Shown here in pieces: positions 8,613-15,548 of a DNA stretch of 39,342 nucleotides (position 1 is its first letter; each line of letters starts with the position of its first letter). Made by a program: the position numbers and the translations under genes. The DNA comes from JBMZCV01 sp049613665 (GTDB lineage Bacteria; Bacteroidota; Bacteroidia; Chitinophagales; UBA2359). The stretch spans positions 1-39,342 of the forward strand of contig JBMZCV010000023.1 of the NCBI GenBank assembly GCA_049613665.1. The letters run 5' to 3'. The notes beneath the pieces are model-generated. The model did no database searches. It worked only from the letters and a program-made list of their open reading frames with translations, and was not told the origin of the DNA.

Positions 8613-8696
8613 CAAATTCCTCATTTATGGCTGCTAATATCTTGATAATCAATACATTAGCAACCCAAACGGGCTATATTTAAATAGTCTTTTACA
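8613..8696 (+). repeat. Family A palindromic element, copy 2
   Basis: Matches the best copy in CTCATTT, GGCTGCTAATA, CTTGATAATCAATACATTAGC and CGGGCTATATT (quoted as separate blocks). The tail is diverged after TAAATAGT. It ends 49 bases before the sigma factor ATG. Confidence 0.7.
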
Positions 8697-8745
8697 AAAA
8701 AGCAGTCAAAAAAAAGATTTTCATTCATCTTGAACCTGTAAATTA

Positions 8746-9294
8746 ATGTTAAATATAACTGATAAGGACATCTTAGAAAAATTCGCTAATCCAGCCACAA
8801 AAGAAGCAGCTTTTGGAATGCTAGTGGGCAAATATCAAGAAAAATTGTATTGGCATATTCGCCGTATTGTTATTGACCATGATGATGCCAACGATGTATG
8901 CCAAAATATGTTTATTAAGGTTTGGCGAAACCTTCACAAATTTAAGCAAAACTCCAAACTCTATACTTGGCTATATCGAATAGCAACCAACGAATCATTG
9001 ACTTTCATAAACAAACGTAAGCGAAAATCAGCCGCACCGCTCCAAACGGAAGATTATGACTTGTCGGCTCAACTAAAAGCTGACCCATATTTTGATGGCG
9101 ATGAAGTGCAAGTTTTGTTGCAAAATGCCATTGCTATCTTACCCGAAAAGCAAAGAATCGTATTTTTAATGAGATATTATGAAAATATGAAGTATGATGA
9201 TATGTCAAAAGCTTTAGATACTTCTGTTGGAGCTTTGAAAGCTTCTTATCATCATGCCGTTAAGAAAATTCAAAAATACTTGAAAAGTCGTTAA
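8746..9294 (+). CDS. ECF (extracytoplasmic function) sigma-70 family factor
   Basis: A 182-residue alternative sigma factor that directs RNA polymerase to a small regulon, normally in answer to an envelope signal. Region 2 is clear: HDDANDVCQNMFIKVWRNL (about residues 43-61), then YTWLYRIATNESLTFINKRK (about 77-96). Region 4 shows the helix-turn-helix AILPEKQRIVFLMRYYENM and ALDTSVGALKASYHHAVKKI. Length is typical. It is first in a three-gene plus-strand run; the next ATG is 52 bases after the stop, and the partner is a membrane protein with its N-terminal side in the cytoplasm, as expected of an anti-sigma factor. No clear TAnnTTTG box lies upstream; the gap is occupied by repeats. Confidence 0.92.
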   Translation: MLNITDKDILEKFANPATKEAAFGMLVGKYQEKLYWHIRRIVIDHDDANDVCQNMFIKVWRNLHKFKQNSKLYTWLYRIATNESLTFINKRKRKSAAPLQTEDYDLSAQLKADPYFDGDEVQVLLQNAIAILPEKQRIVFLMRYYENMKYDDMSKALDTSVGALKASYHHAVKKIQKYLKSR

Positions 9295-9346
9295 ACTATT
9301 AAGGAATCTTAACATCTAAAAAGGCGTATTATACTTATAAATTGCC

Positions 9347-11530
9347 ATGAAAAACTTAAACAACATATTGCTTGAACTTCAAGAAATTGCACCATTTTTG
9401 GCACAATTTCCTATAAAAAAGCCTTTCAAAGTGCCAAAAAACTACTTTGAAACGGCTCAGGCTAGGCTTGTGCAAGACTGCCAAGAGTGGAATGAAGTTG
9501 CTCGAATGGCCCCAAATTTGCATAAAATAAGCAACATACGACCTTTTATTGTAGAAGAAAATTATTTTGCTGAGGCTGAAAAAGAATTGTTAGATAAGGC
9601 AAAAGATTGGGCTATTGATAGCGATTTGTCTTACGAACAAATCAGTTCAATTGCTGATAATGAGGTTTTTGCAGTTCCAACAGATTATTTTGCAAACTTA
9701 CAAGCTAATATTTTAGATAAAGTTGCAGATGCTGATTTGGAAACTAGCGAAATAGACGCTATTTCAGAAGTGGCAAATTTTAGAGTTCCTAGCGATTATT
9801 TTGCGAACTTACAAGCTAATATTTTAGACAAAGTTGCAGATGCTGATTTGGAAACTAGCGAAATAGATGCTGTTTCAGAATCGACAAAACTTGCAGTTCC
9901 GACAGATTATTTTGCGAACTTGCAAGCTAATATTTTAGACAAAGTTACAGATGCTGATTTGGAAACTAGCGAAATAGACGCTATTTTAGAAGTGACAAAT
10001 TTTGCAGTTCCGACGGATTATTTTGCGAACTTACAAGCTAATATTTTAGACAAAGTTGCAGATGCTGACTTAGAAATTAGCGAAATAGACGCTATTTCAG
10101 AAGCGACAAATTTTGGAGTTCCAACAGATTATTTTGCGAACTTACAAGCTAATATTTTAGACAAAGTTGCAGATGCTGACTTAGAAATTAGCGAAATAGA
10201 CGCTATTTCAGAAGCGACAAATTTTGGAGTTCCAACAGATTATTTTGCAAACTTGCAAGCTAATATTTTAGACAAAGTTGCAGATGCTGACTTAGAAACA
10301 AGCGAAATAGACGCTATTTCAGAAGTGACAAATTTTGGAGTTCCGACAGATTATTTTGCGAACTTACAAGCTAATATTTTAGACAAAATTGCAGATGCTG
10401 ATTTGGAAACTAGCGAAATAGATGCTATTTCAGAAGCGACAAAACTTGGAGTTCCAACAGATTATTTTGCGAACTTACAAGCTAATATTTTAGATAAAGT
10501 TGCAGATGCTGATTTGGAAACTAGCGAAATAGACGCTATTTCAGAAGTGGCAAATTTTAGAGTTCCTAGCGATTATTTTGCGAACTTACAAGCTAATATT
10601 TTAGACAAAGTTGCAGATGCTGATTTGGAAATGAGCGAAATAGATGCTGTTTCAGAAGTGACAAATTTTGAAGTTCCAGCAGATTATTTTGCGAACTTAC
10701 AAGCTAATATTTTAGATAAAGTTGCAGATGCTGATTTAGAAACTAGCGAAATAGATGCTGTTTCAGAAGTGACAAATTTTGGAGTTCCGACAGATTATTT
10801 TGCGAACTTACAAGCTAATATTTTAGACAAAGTTGCAGATGCTGATTTGGAAATGAGCGAAATAGATGCTGTTTCAGAAGTGACAAATTTTGAAGTTCCA
10901 GCAGATTATTTTGCGAACTTACAAGCTAATATTTTAGATAAAGTTGCAGATGCTGATTTGGAAACTAGCGAAATAGATGCTATTTCAGAAGCGACAAATT
11001 TTGAAGTTCCAACAGATTATTTTGCAAATTTGCAAGCCGAAATACTAAACGAAATTAAACCTTCAACAGGGGGTAAGGTCTTACAAATGCAGCCAAACGC
11101 AGGGCGTAGCACTACACGCACACTTATTAGACGTGTATTATCTGCGGCAGCAATTTTGGCAGTATGTTTTGTCGGTTGGCAGTTGTTGCAACAACCAACA
11201 TCACTTGATATAATGACCGTTGCAGAAGCCGAAAAAGAAGCTCAAAAGCTTTCTAATGAAGATTGGTTCAACTATATTAATCAAAACTTAGATGAATTTA
11301 CAGATGTGTTGGCTTCGGCTGACCTCAATGTGAAAAGTTCAAATAAAGATTTGAATATTGAATTTAGCGAAGAGCTAGTTTCTGAATTTGGTTTAGGCGA
11401 TTATATGACCGATTTAGCTGCCGATAATATCAATTTTGACAAAGCAACCAATGATTTGAATATCGACATCAACGATGAGATAATCAAAGAATTTGGCTTA
11501 GACGAACTCGATTTAGAAGATTTATTTTGA
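9347..11530 (+). CDS. Anti-sigma-like single-pass membrane protein with twelve 37-residue repeats
   Basis: A 727-residue protein. In Bacteroidota, genes after ECF sigma factors often encode proteins with the motif F.VP..YF..L...IL. Here residues 27-34 (FKVPKNYF) and about 66-73 (FIVEENYF) are diverged copies, and residues 110-553 are twelve near-identical units (VPTDYFANLQANILDKVADA plus DLETSEIDAISE and a variable five), with a thirteenth partial unit to about 567. Units are acidic and probably helical. A membrane segment (about 597-613, AAAILAVCFVGW) preceded by several Arg puts the repeats in the cytoplasm and the acidic C-terminal 114 residues in the periplasm. I infer that it holds or senses the sigma factor; direct evidence is only the gene order and motif. 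The ordinary relatives I recall have one or a few such motifs, so this is an extreme expansion. Confidence 0.75.
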   Translation: MKNLNNILLELQEIAPFLAQFPIKKPFKVPKNYFETAQARLVQDCQEWNEVARMAPNLHKISNIRPFIVEENYFAEAEKELLDKAKDWAIDSDLSYEQISSIADNEVFAVPTDYFANLQANILDKVADADLETSEIDAISEVANFRVPSDYFANLQANILDKVADADLETSEIDAVSESTKLAVPTDYFANLQANILDKVTDADLETSEIDAILEVTNFAVPTDYFANLQANILDKVADADLEISEIDAISEATNFGVPTDYFANLQANILDKVADADLEISEIDAISEATNFGVPTDYFANLQANILDKVADADLETSEIDAISEVTNFGVPTDYFANLQANILDKIADADLETSEIDAISEATKLGVPTDYFANLQANILDKVADADLETSEIDAISEVANFRVPSDYFANLQANILDKVADADLEMSEIDAVSEVTNFEVPADYFANLQANILDKVADADLETSEIDAVSEVTNFGVPTDYFANLQANILDKVADADLEMSEIDAVSEVTNFEVPADYFANLQANILDKVADADLETSEIDAISEATNFEVPTDYFANLQAEILNEIKPSTGGKVLQMQPNAGRSTTRTLIRRVLSAAAILAVCFVGWQLLQQPTSLDIMTVAEAEKEAQKLSNEDWFNYINQNLDEFTDVLASADLNVKSSNKDLNIEFSEELVSEFGLGDYMTDLAADNINFDKATNDLNIDINDEIIKEFGLDELDLEDLF
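9674..11005 (+). repeat. Coding tandem repeat, 12 x 111 bp
   Basis: Twelve in-frame units of 111 bases, each starting GTTCC.(A/G)C or GTTCCTAGC and reading VP(T/S/A)DYF. A partial thirteenth starts at 11006. Differences sit at a few codons only (T/I/M after DLE, the last five residues, V/I). Units 4 and 5 encode the same peptide, units 1 and 8 match, and the pairs 9-10 and 11-12 are nearly the same, which points to duplication of blocks of one and two units. Confidence 0.95.
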
Positions 11531-11551
11531 CACATATAATTTCAATATATT

Positions 11552-11971
11552 ATGAAAGCACTCATCAATAAAATACAGATAATAGCATTTATAGCAATTT
11601 TAGCTTGTTGTTTTTCATTTTCTGCTGAAGCACAGAGCAACAATGAGCGTATTAAGTCTATGCAAATCGCTATTATGACCGATAAGCTAGATTTGACAGC
11701 AAAAGAGTCGCAAGCTTTTTGGCCGATATACAACAACTATCAAAATGATTTGAAGTCAGTAAGAAAAGATATAGAAAATATGTCGAACTTATCGGCAGCA
11801 AAAAGATTGGAGACAAAGAAAAATTTGCAGCGAAAAAAATTGGATATACAAGGCGAATATGAAGAGAAATTCAAAAAAATTATGTCTATCGAAAAAGTAG
11901 CAAAAATTGACCAAGCCGAGCGAGAATTCAAAAAATGGTTGGTAGAGCAACTGAAACGACAATTGCCGTAA
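11552..11971 (+). CDS. Small periplasmic CpxP/Spy-like helical protein
   Basis: A 139-residue exported protein. MKALINKIQIIAFIAILACC to AEAQ is a signal peptide with cleavage likely after AEAQ. The mature part is charged and helical. LDLTAKESQAFWPIYNNYQN (about residues 47-66) is the signature of small Bacteroidota periplasmic proteins that resemble CpxP, Spy and zinc-resistance sensors, and which recur downstream of ECF sigma and anti-sigma genes. The rest is a likely coiled coil (about 70-135, rich in Lys/Glu). It begins 21 bases after the stop of the repeat protein, so it is in the same operon. A role as periplasmic sensor or chaperone feeding the anti-sigma-like protein is inference. The operon ends at the terminator 12057-12091. 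Confidence 0.75.
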   Translation: MKALINKIQIIAFIAILACCFSFSAEAQSNNERIKSMQIAIMTDKLDLTAKESQAFWPIYNNYQNDLKSVRKDIENMSNLSAAKRLETKKNLQRKKLDIQGEYEEKFKKIMSIEKVAKIDQAEREFKKWLVEQLKRQLP

Positions 11972-12056
11972 AAAAAGCTGGCTTTTGAAAATGGATAACT
12001 ATAATTTTTTTTTCTAAAAATACTAAAAGTTTAGTTTCATACTGTTTGATTATTAT

Positions 12057-12091
12057 AAAAAGTTCCAATACTTCTGGTATTTGGAACTTTT
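12057..12091. terminator. Bidirectional terminator, sigma operon / SIR2-TIR gene
   Basis: AAAAGTTCCAATAC (12057-12070) pairs with GTATTTGGAACTTTT (12077-12091) with one bulged base. It has A on the left and T on the right and lies between convergent genes. Confidence 0.85.
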
Positions 12092-12111
12092 ACTTTTTTT
12101 GGGAATTAATC

Positions 12112-13434
12112 TTATGTACTCAATCTCCGAACAATAAAGCGTTTGATGCCTTCGACAACATTGGTATAAGCTTCGTCCACATTTTGCCAATGTGAACCAC
12201 TAATGGCTTTGCCTCCTTCTGGCAAACAAGGCAACTCACCAAACTCTGCTTCTTCCCAATCGCAGCTTCTCACAATAATTGGTACGATGGTTTTGTTGCC
12301 TCTTCGCAGACTTCTTGGACTCAAAGTACGCATCAGTTCTCTTTGATAAGCCAAATCATTTGCCGCCAAAAAATCGGAACTAACAAGCAATAAAACAATT
12401 TCTGCTTGTCTCAGCTTTTCAGTAGCAGTTTGCTTCAAATCTTGCATAGCTAAAACCTTCCCTTCGTGCCAAATAGAAATGTATTTTTTTTGCTCCATCA
12501 AAGCTAAATTTTTTATTAACGTTTCGCAAAAAGCACCATCTTCGGGGCTATATGCCACAAAAACAGGAATAGGCACAAGTGGTGTAGGCAAATCGTCATC
12601 TGCTTCTAAAAAGTCATATTTTTGCGTTAGTTGATTCGTAAATTCTATAATCTTTTGTTCAAAAAATTGAAATCGAAACACTTTTGCTAAAAATTCTTCT
12701 TTAAAATCACTCAAAACATATTGGCTACTTTGATGTACAAATGCTGCTGCACTAGCTTCGATATTGAGGCTATCGAAAAGTAGCGGCAAGTGCCATTGTT
12801 CAAAATCGAAGCCGAGAAAGAGATATTGTTTGCGGTCGTCAAATTCGCTCGTAATTTCGACAGGAATACGAGGCTCATTTTTTACCACACTAGCCACAAA
12901 TTTCAATCTATCGCTCTCGGTAAGTACCAAAGAATCGGGATTTGAATAATGGCCATATAAGTTGTAAACGACAGGTTCTTCTTCGCTAAAATCTGGAATC
13001 TTTACATCTTTGTCTTCTCTTCTAAAATTGTAATAAAAAAAGCAAGATTTAAATTTTCCAACCTCTTGCATGGCTTTAAAAAACAAATCATCTGGCGTAG
13101 TGTTGATAACCAAACTGAAAGGCAAACGTGCTAAAGCTTTCAAAGTATCGGGAATTTGATGCGTATATCGTTTATAAAAAGCATATGCTTCATCGGCAGG
13201 GTCGGTTGGCACAACATTTTCGATATTTAAATATCTTTGAATAATATATTGTAAGTTTTGAGTCTGCTTTTTATTATAATCAATATTTTCTATATCAAGT
13301 TCTTCTGCCAAATACTGCGAAAAAAGCTGCACAAGCGGTTTGCCATCTATATGGCTTATCGCAGGGCCTAAAATCAGGACACAACGACCATTTTTGATGG
13401 CTTCTAATAGCTTTGTTTTTTGTTTTCCGTCCAT
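12112..13434 (-). CDS. SIR2-like / TIR fusion protein, candidate immune effector
   Basis: A 440-residue soluble protein with two NAD-related domains. The N-terminal SIR2-like domain shows the Rossmann start VLILGPAIS (19-27), INTTPDD (110-116), YNLYGHYSNPDSLVLTESD (157-175) and YLFLGFDFEQWHLPLLF (204-220). The C-terminal TIR domain (about 290-435) starts VFVAYSPEDGAF, has the IWHEGKVL loop, VLLLVSSDFL (347-356) and AYQREL, where E366 is at the place of the catalytic glutamate of NAD-cleaving TIRs. In active SIR2 domains the strand before G161 carries the catalytic His (LHG); here it reads LYG, with a His one residue later, so the SIR2 half may bind but not cleave NAD. SIR2 and TIR domains are common NAD-depleting effectors in anti-phage systems. 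No partner gene is adjacent on the same strand, so it would act alone. Start: first Met of the frame. Confidence 0.8.
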   Translation of the reverse strand: MDGKQKTKLLEAIKNGRCVLILGPAISHIDGKPLVQLFSQYLAEELDIENIDYNKKQTQNLQYIIQRYLNIENVVPTDPADEAYAFYKRYTHQIPDTLKALARLPFSLVINTTPDDLFFKAMQEVGKFKSCFFYYNFRREDKDVKIPDFSEEEPVVYNLYGHYSNPDSLVLTESDRLKFVASVVKNEPRIPVEITSEFDDRKQYLFLGFDFEQWHLPLLFDSLNIEASAAAFVHQSSQYVLSDFKEEFLAKVFRFQFFEQKIIEFTNQLTQKYDFLEADDDLPTPLVPIPVFVAYSPEDGAFCETLIKNLALMEQKKYISIWHEGKVLAMQDLKQTATEKLRQAEIVLLLVSSDFLAANDLAYQRELMRTLSPRSLRRGNKTIVPIIVRSCDWEEAEFGELPCLPEGGKAISGSHWQNVDEAYTNVVEGIKRFIVRRLST

Positions 13435-13455
13435 AAAATGATGTATTTCTCTGAT

Positions 13456-13531
13456 TTAAGTGTCAAACACTATTTAAATAAATGGTCGTTTTCTGCCAAC
13501 ACATTAAAAGTAATTATATTGATTTTCGCAA
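13456..13531 (-). repeat. Family A-like element, copy 3 (inverted)
   Basis: On the minus strand it reads ACTTGCGAAAATCAAT, then AATGTGTTGGC and the tail TAGTGTTTGACACTTAA. The tail is the same as in the copy before ahcY. It starts 21 bases upstream of the SIR2-TIR start codon, with the tail facing that gene. Confidence 0.6.
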
Positions 13532-13680
13532 GTTGTAAAATAAATCCAAACAGCCTGTAAGAACTAAATGTACTTAGAATTATACGTTTTATACAATGTT
13601 TAGGTTTTATTATTGTCAATCTAATATCAAGAAATTTATTTCCTCTTAAAAAAAAACTTCTATTTCATCTGGAAAGTATG

Positions 13681-13688
13681 TATCTTTG
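13681..13688 (+). promoter_or_regulatory. Candidate -7 box in the ahcY leader
   Basis: TATCTTTG fully matches TAnnTTTG. A matching -33 box is weak (TTTC or CTTC in the CTTCTATTTC upstream). If used, it gives a 430-base leader for ahcY that runs through a terminator-like hairpin. Confidence 0.35.
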
Positions 13689-13713
13689 TATGAAATCGCT
13701 TTTTTATTTCATA

Positions 13714-13749
13714 AAACATCTTTCATAACAACTTTACAGATGTTTTTTT
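13714..13749 (+). terminator. Terminator-like hairpin in the ahcY leader
   Basis: AAACATCT (13714-13721) pairs with AGATGTTT (13738-13745) over a 16-base loop and is followed by more T. It is weaker than the other terminators here. Its place just after a -7 box suggests an attenuator or a very short RNA. Confidence 0.4.
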
Positions 13750-14020
13750 GTTAAATAGATAGACAAATAAAATTAGTGATTTTTATTTTTATAATTATTC
13801 TCATTTCAACAAAAGGATTTTCTTGAGTTGCAAATAAGTGCTATTTTTCAAGACGCTAAGTGCCAACTACTCAAAAATTGGAGTTAAGGTATTTTTGGTT
13901 AAAAAAATAGTATTTTTAAACTTTTAATCAAAAAAGAGCGTTAAACTTTTGTTTATTCTAAAATGAGAATAGCCACCGCTTTTTTATAGAAAAAATACAT
14001 TTTTAGTCAAATATTAAAAA

Positions 14021-14109
14021 TAAATTGCCCACTTATGCAAGCTAACATACTCGTTTTTCAAGGTGTTAGCACATCAAACAGGCTATATTAATTAGTGTTT
14101 GACACTTAA
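14021..14109 (+). repeat. Family A palindromic element, copy 4
   Basis: Eighty-nine bases, the same length as the best copy at 29614. It begins TAAATTGCCCA, has GCAAGCTAACA and AAGGTGTTAGC as the two arms, then GGCTATATTAATTAGTG and the tail TTTGACACTTAA. The tail ends 18 bases before the ahcY ATG. Confidence 0.8.
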
Positions 14110-14127
14110 TATAAAAAATAAAAAAAA

Positions 14128-15453
14128 ATGAGTACAACTTCTTTAGCTTTAGATTTAAATCTAAAATATGAAGTGAAAGATATTTCTTTGGCCGATTGGG
14201 GACGTAAAGAAATAGAACTTGCAGAAGCAGAAATGCCAGGTTTAATGGCTTTGCGTGAACAATATGGTGAGAGCAAACCATTGAAAGGTGCTCGCATTGC
14301 AGGTTGTTTGCACATGACTATCCAAACGGCAGTATTAATTGAAACGTTAGTAGAGCTTGGTGCGGAAGTACGTTGGTCTTCTTGCAATATTTTTTCTACA
14401 CAAGACCATGCAGCATCAGCTATTGCGGCAGGTGGAACGCCTGTTTTTGCGTGGAAAGGCATGAACGAACAAGAATTTGATTGGTGTATTGAGCAAACTT
14501 TGTTTTTTGGCAGCACTGACCGCCCATTAAACATGATTTTGGACGATGGCGGAGACCTTACGAATATGGTTTTTGACCAATATCCAGAATTGGCAGCAAG
14601 CATCAAAGGACTTTCTGAAGAAACAACAACAGGCGTTCACCGTTTGTATGAGCGTATGAAAAATGGCACATTATTGATGCCAGCTATCAATGTGAATGAC
14701 TCTGTAACAAAATCAAAATTTGATAACAAATATGGTTGTCGTGAGTCTTGTGTAGATGCTATTCGTCGTGCCACCGATATTATGATGGCTGGAAAAGTAG
14801 CAGTTGTAGCTGGTTATGGCGATGTAGGAAAAGGTTCGGCAGCTTCTTTGCGTGGTGCTGGAGCAAGAGTTATCGTTACAGAAATCGACCCAATTTGTGC
14901 TTTACAAGCAGCTATGGACGGTTTTGAAGTGAAAAAAATGGTTGATGCCGTAAAACGTGCCGATATTGTAGTGACAGCAACAGGAAACTACAACATTCTT
15001 TCGGAAGTGCATTTTCGTTCTATGAAAGACAAAGTTATCGTTTGCAACATTGGTCACTTCGACAATGAGATTGATATGGCTTGGCTAAATAGTGCTTATG
15101 GCAATACGAAAGTAGAAATCAAACCACAGGTAGATAAATATACTATCGAAGGAAAAGATGTTGTGATACTTGCCGAAGGCCGTTTAGTGAATTTGGGTTG
15201 TGCCACAGGACACCCTTCTTTCGTGATGAGCAACTCATTCACAAATCAAGTTTTGGCACAGTTAGAGCTTTGGAACAATACTGACAAGTATGAAAATAAA
15301 GTATATGTTTTGCCAAAACACTTAGATGAGCAAGTAGCACGTTTGCACTTAGCAAAAATCGGTGTTGAGCTTGATGTACTTAGCGAAAAACAAGCCAAAT
15401 ATATTGGTGTAGAAGTAGCAGGGCCATACAAGCCAGAATATTACAGATACTAG
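14128..15453 (+). CDS. ahcY: S-adenosylhomocysteinase (SAH hydrolase)
   Basis: A 441-residue cytosolic NAD-dependent enzyme that splits S-adenosylhomocysteine to adenosine and homocysteine, clearing the inhibitor left by methyltransferases. Recognisable segments are GARIAGCLHMTIQTAVLIE and SSCNIFSTQDHAA in the substrate domain, VNDSVTKSKFDNKYGCRES, the NAD-binding GYGDVGKGSAASLRGAG with TEIDPICALQAAMDGF, the late HLDEQVARLHL and the family C-terminus GPYKPEYYRY. Length and ends are standard; no defect is seen. It stands alone on the plus strand, facing a convergent gene across a shared terminator. A family A repeat ends 18 bases upstream. Confidence 0.97.
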   Translation: MSTTSLALDLNLKYEVKDISLADWGRKEIELAEAEMPGLMALREQYGESKPLKGARIAGCLHMTIQTAVLIETLVELGAEVRWSSCNIFSTQDHAASAIAAGGTPVFAWKGMNEQEFDWCIEQTLFFGSTDRPLNMILDDGGDLTNMVFDQYPELAASIKGLSEETTTGVHRLYERMKNGTLLMPAINVNDSVTKSKFDNKYGCRESCVDAIRRATDIMMAGKVAVVAGYGDVGKGSAASLRGAGARVIVTEIDPICALQAAMDGFEVKKMVDAVKRADIVVTATGNYNILSEVHFRSMKDKVIVCNIGHFDNEIDMAWLNSAYGNTKVEIKPQVDKYTIEGKDVVILAEGRLVNLGCATGHPSFVMSNSFTNQVLAQLELWNNTDKYENKVYVLPKHLDEQVARLHLAKIGVELDVLSEKQAKYIGVEVAGPYKPEYYRY

Positions 15454-15477
15454 ACTAAATTCTTTGTATCATAACAC

Positions 15478-15518
15478 AAAAAAACCTTATGGAATTGAAT
15501 ATTCTATAAGGTTTTTTT
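15478..15518. terminator. Bidirectional terminator, ahcY / helical protein
   Basis: AAAAAAACCTTATGGAAT (15478-15495) pairs with ATTCTATAAGGTTTTTTT (15501-15518) around TGAAT, with one G-T wobble. A and T tracts on the two sides serve both convergent genes. Confidence 0.9.
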
Positions 15519-15548
15519 GCATTAGCCTCTATGCTCGAAAAAAATATT

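Larger units (their letters stand above)
7692..8745. other. Repeat-filled gap upstream of the sigma operon
   Basis: Just over 1 kb without a credible gene. In order it holds a family C motif (7810-7844), an orphan -7 box (7935-7942), an A/T hairpin flanking a GTTC/GAAC stem (about 8060-8096), a 12-bp perfect hairpin (8222-8252), a long imperfect inverted repeat (8251-8370), one family B copy (8390-8470) and two family A copies (8501-8582, 8613-8696). A 62-codon frame on the minus strand (8001-8189) has no support. Confidence 0.7.
13435..14127. other. Gap between SIR2-TIR and ahcY
   Basis: A 690-base non-coding gap between divergent genes. It holds an inverted family A-like copy beside the SIR2-TIR start (13456-13531), a plus-strand TATCTTTG box (13681-13688), a terminator-like hairpin 26 bases after that box (13714-13749), an inverted repeat TGAGTTG...AACTACTCA (about 13834-13883) containing two AAGTGC blocks, and a full family A copy ending 18 bases before ahcY. 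No known riboswitch fold was recognised. Confidence 0.6.

Noticed and set aside
7845..8745. Insertion sequence remnant
   Set aside because: Several palindromes are present, but no transposase fragment or paired terminal repeats enclosing a coding remnant.
9674..11005. CRISPR-like array
   Set aside because: The regular 111-base repeat is in frame, has no spacers and encodes protein.
13689..14127. SAH or SAM riboswitch before ahcY
   Set aside because: No recognisable conserved core of the known SAH or SAM classes; only a weak hairpin and a repeat.
12112..15453. SIR2-TIR and ahcY as one system
   Set aside because: They are divergent, 690 bases apart, and ahcY is a housekeeping gene with its own leader and terminator.
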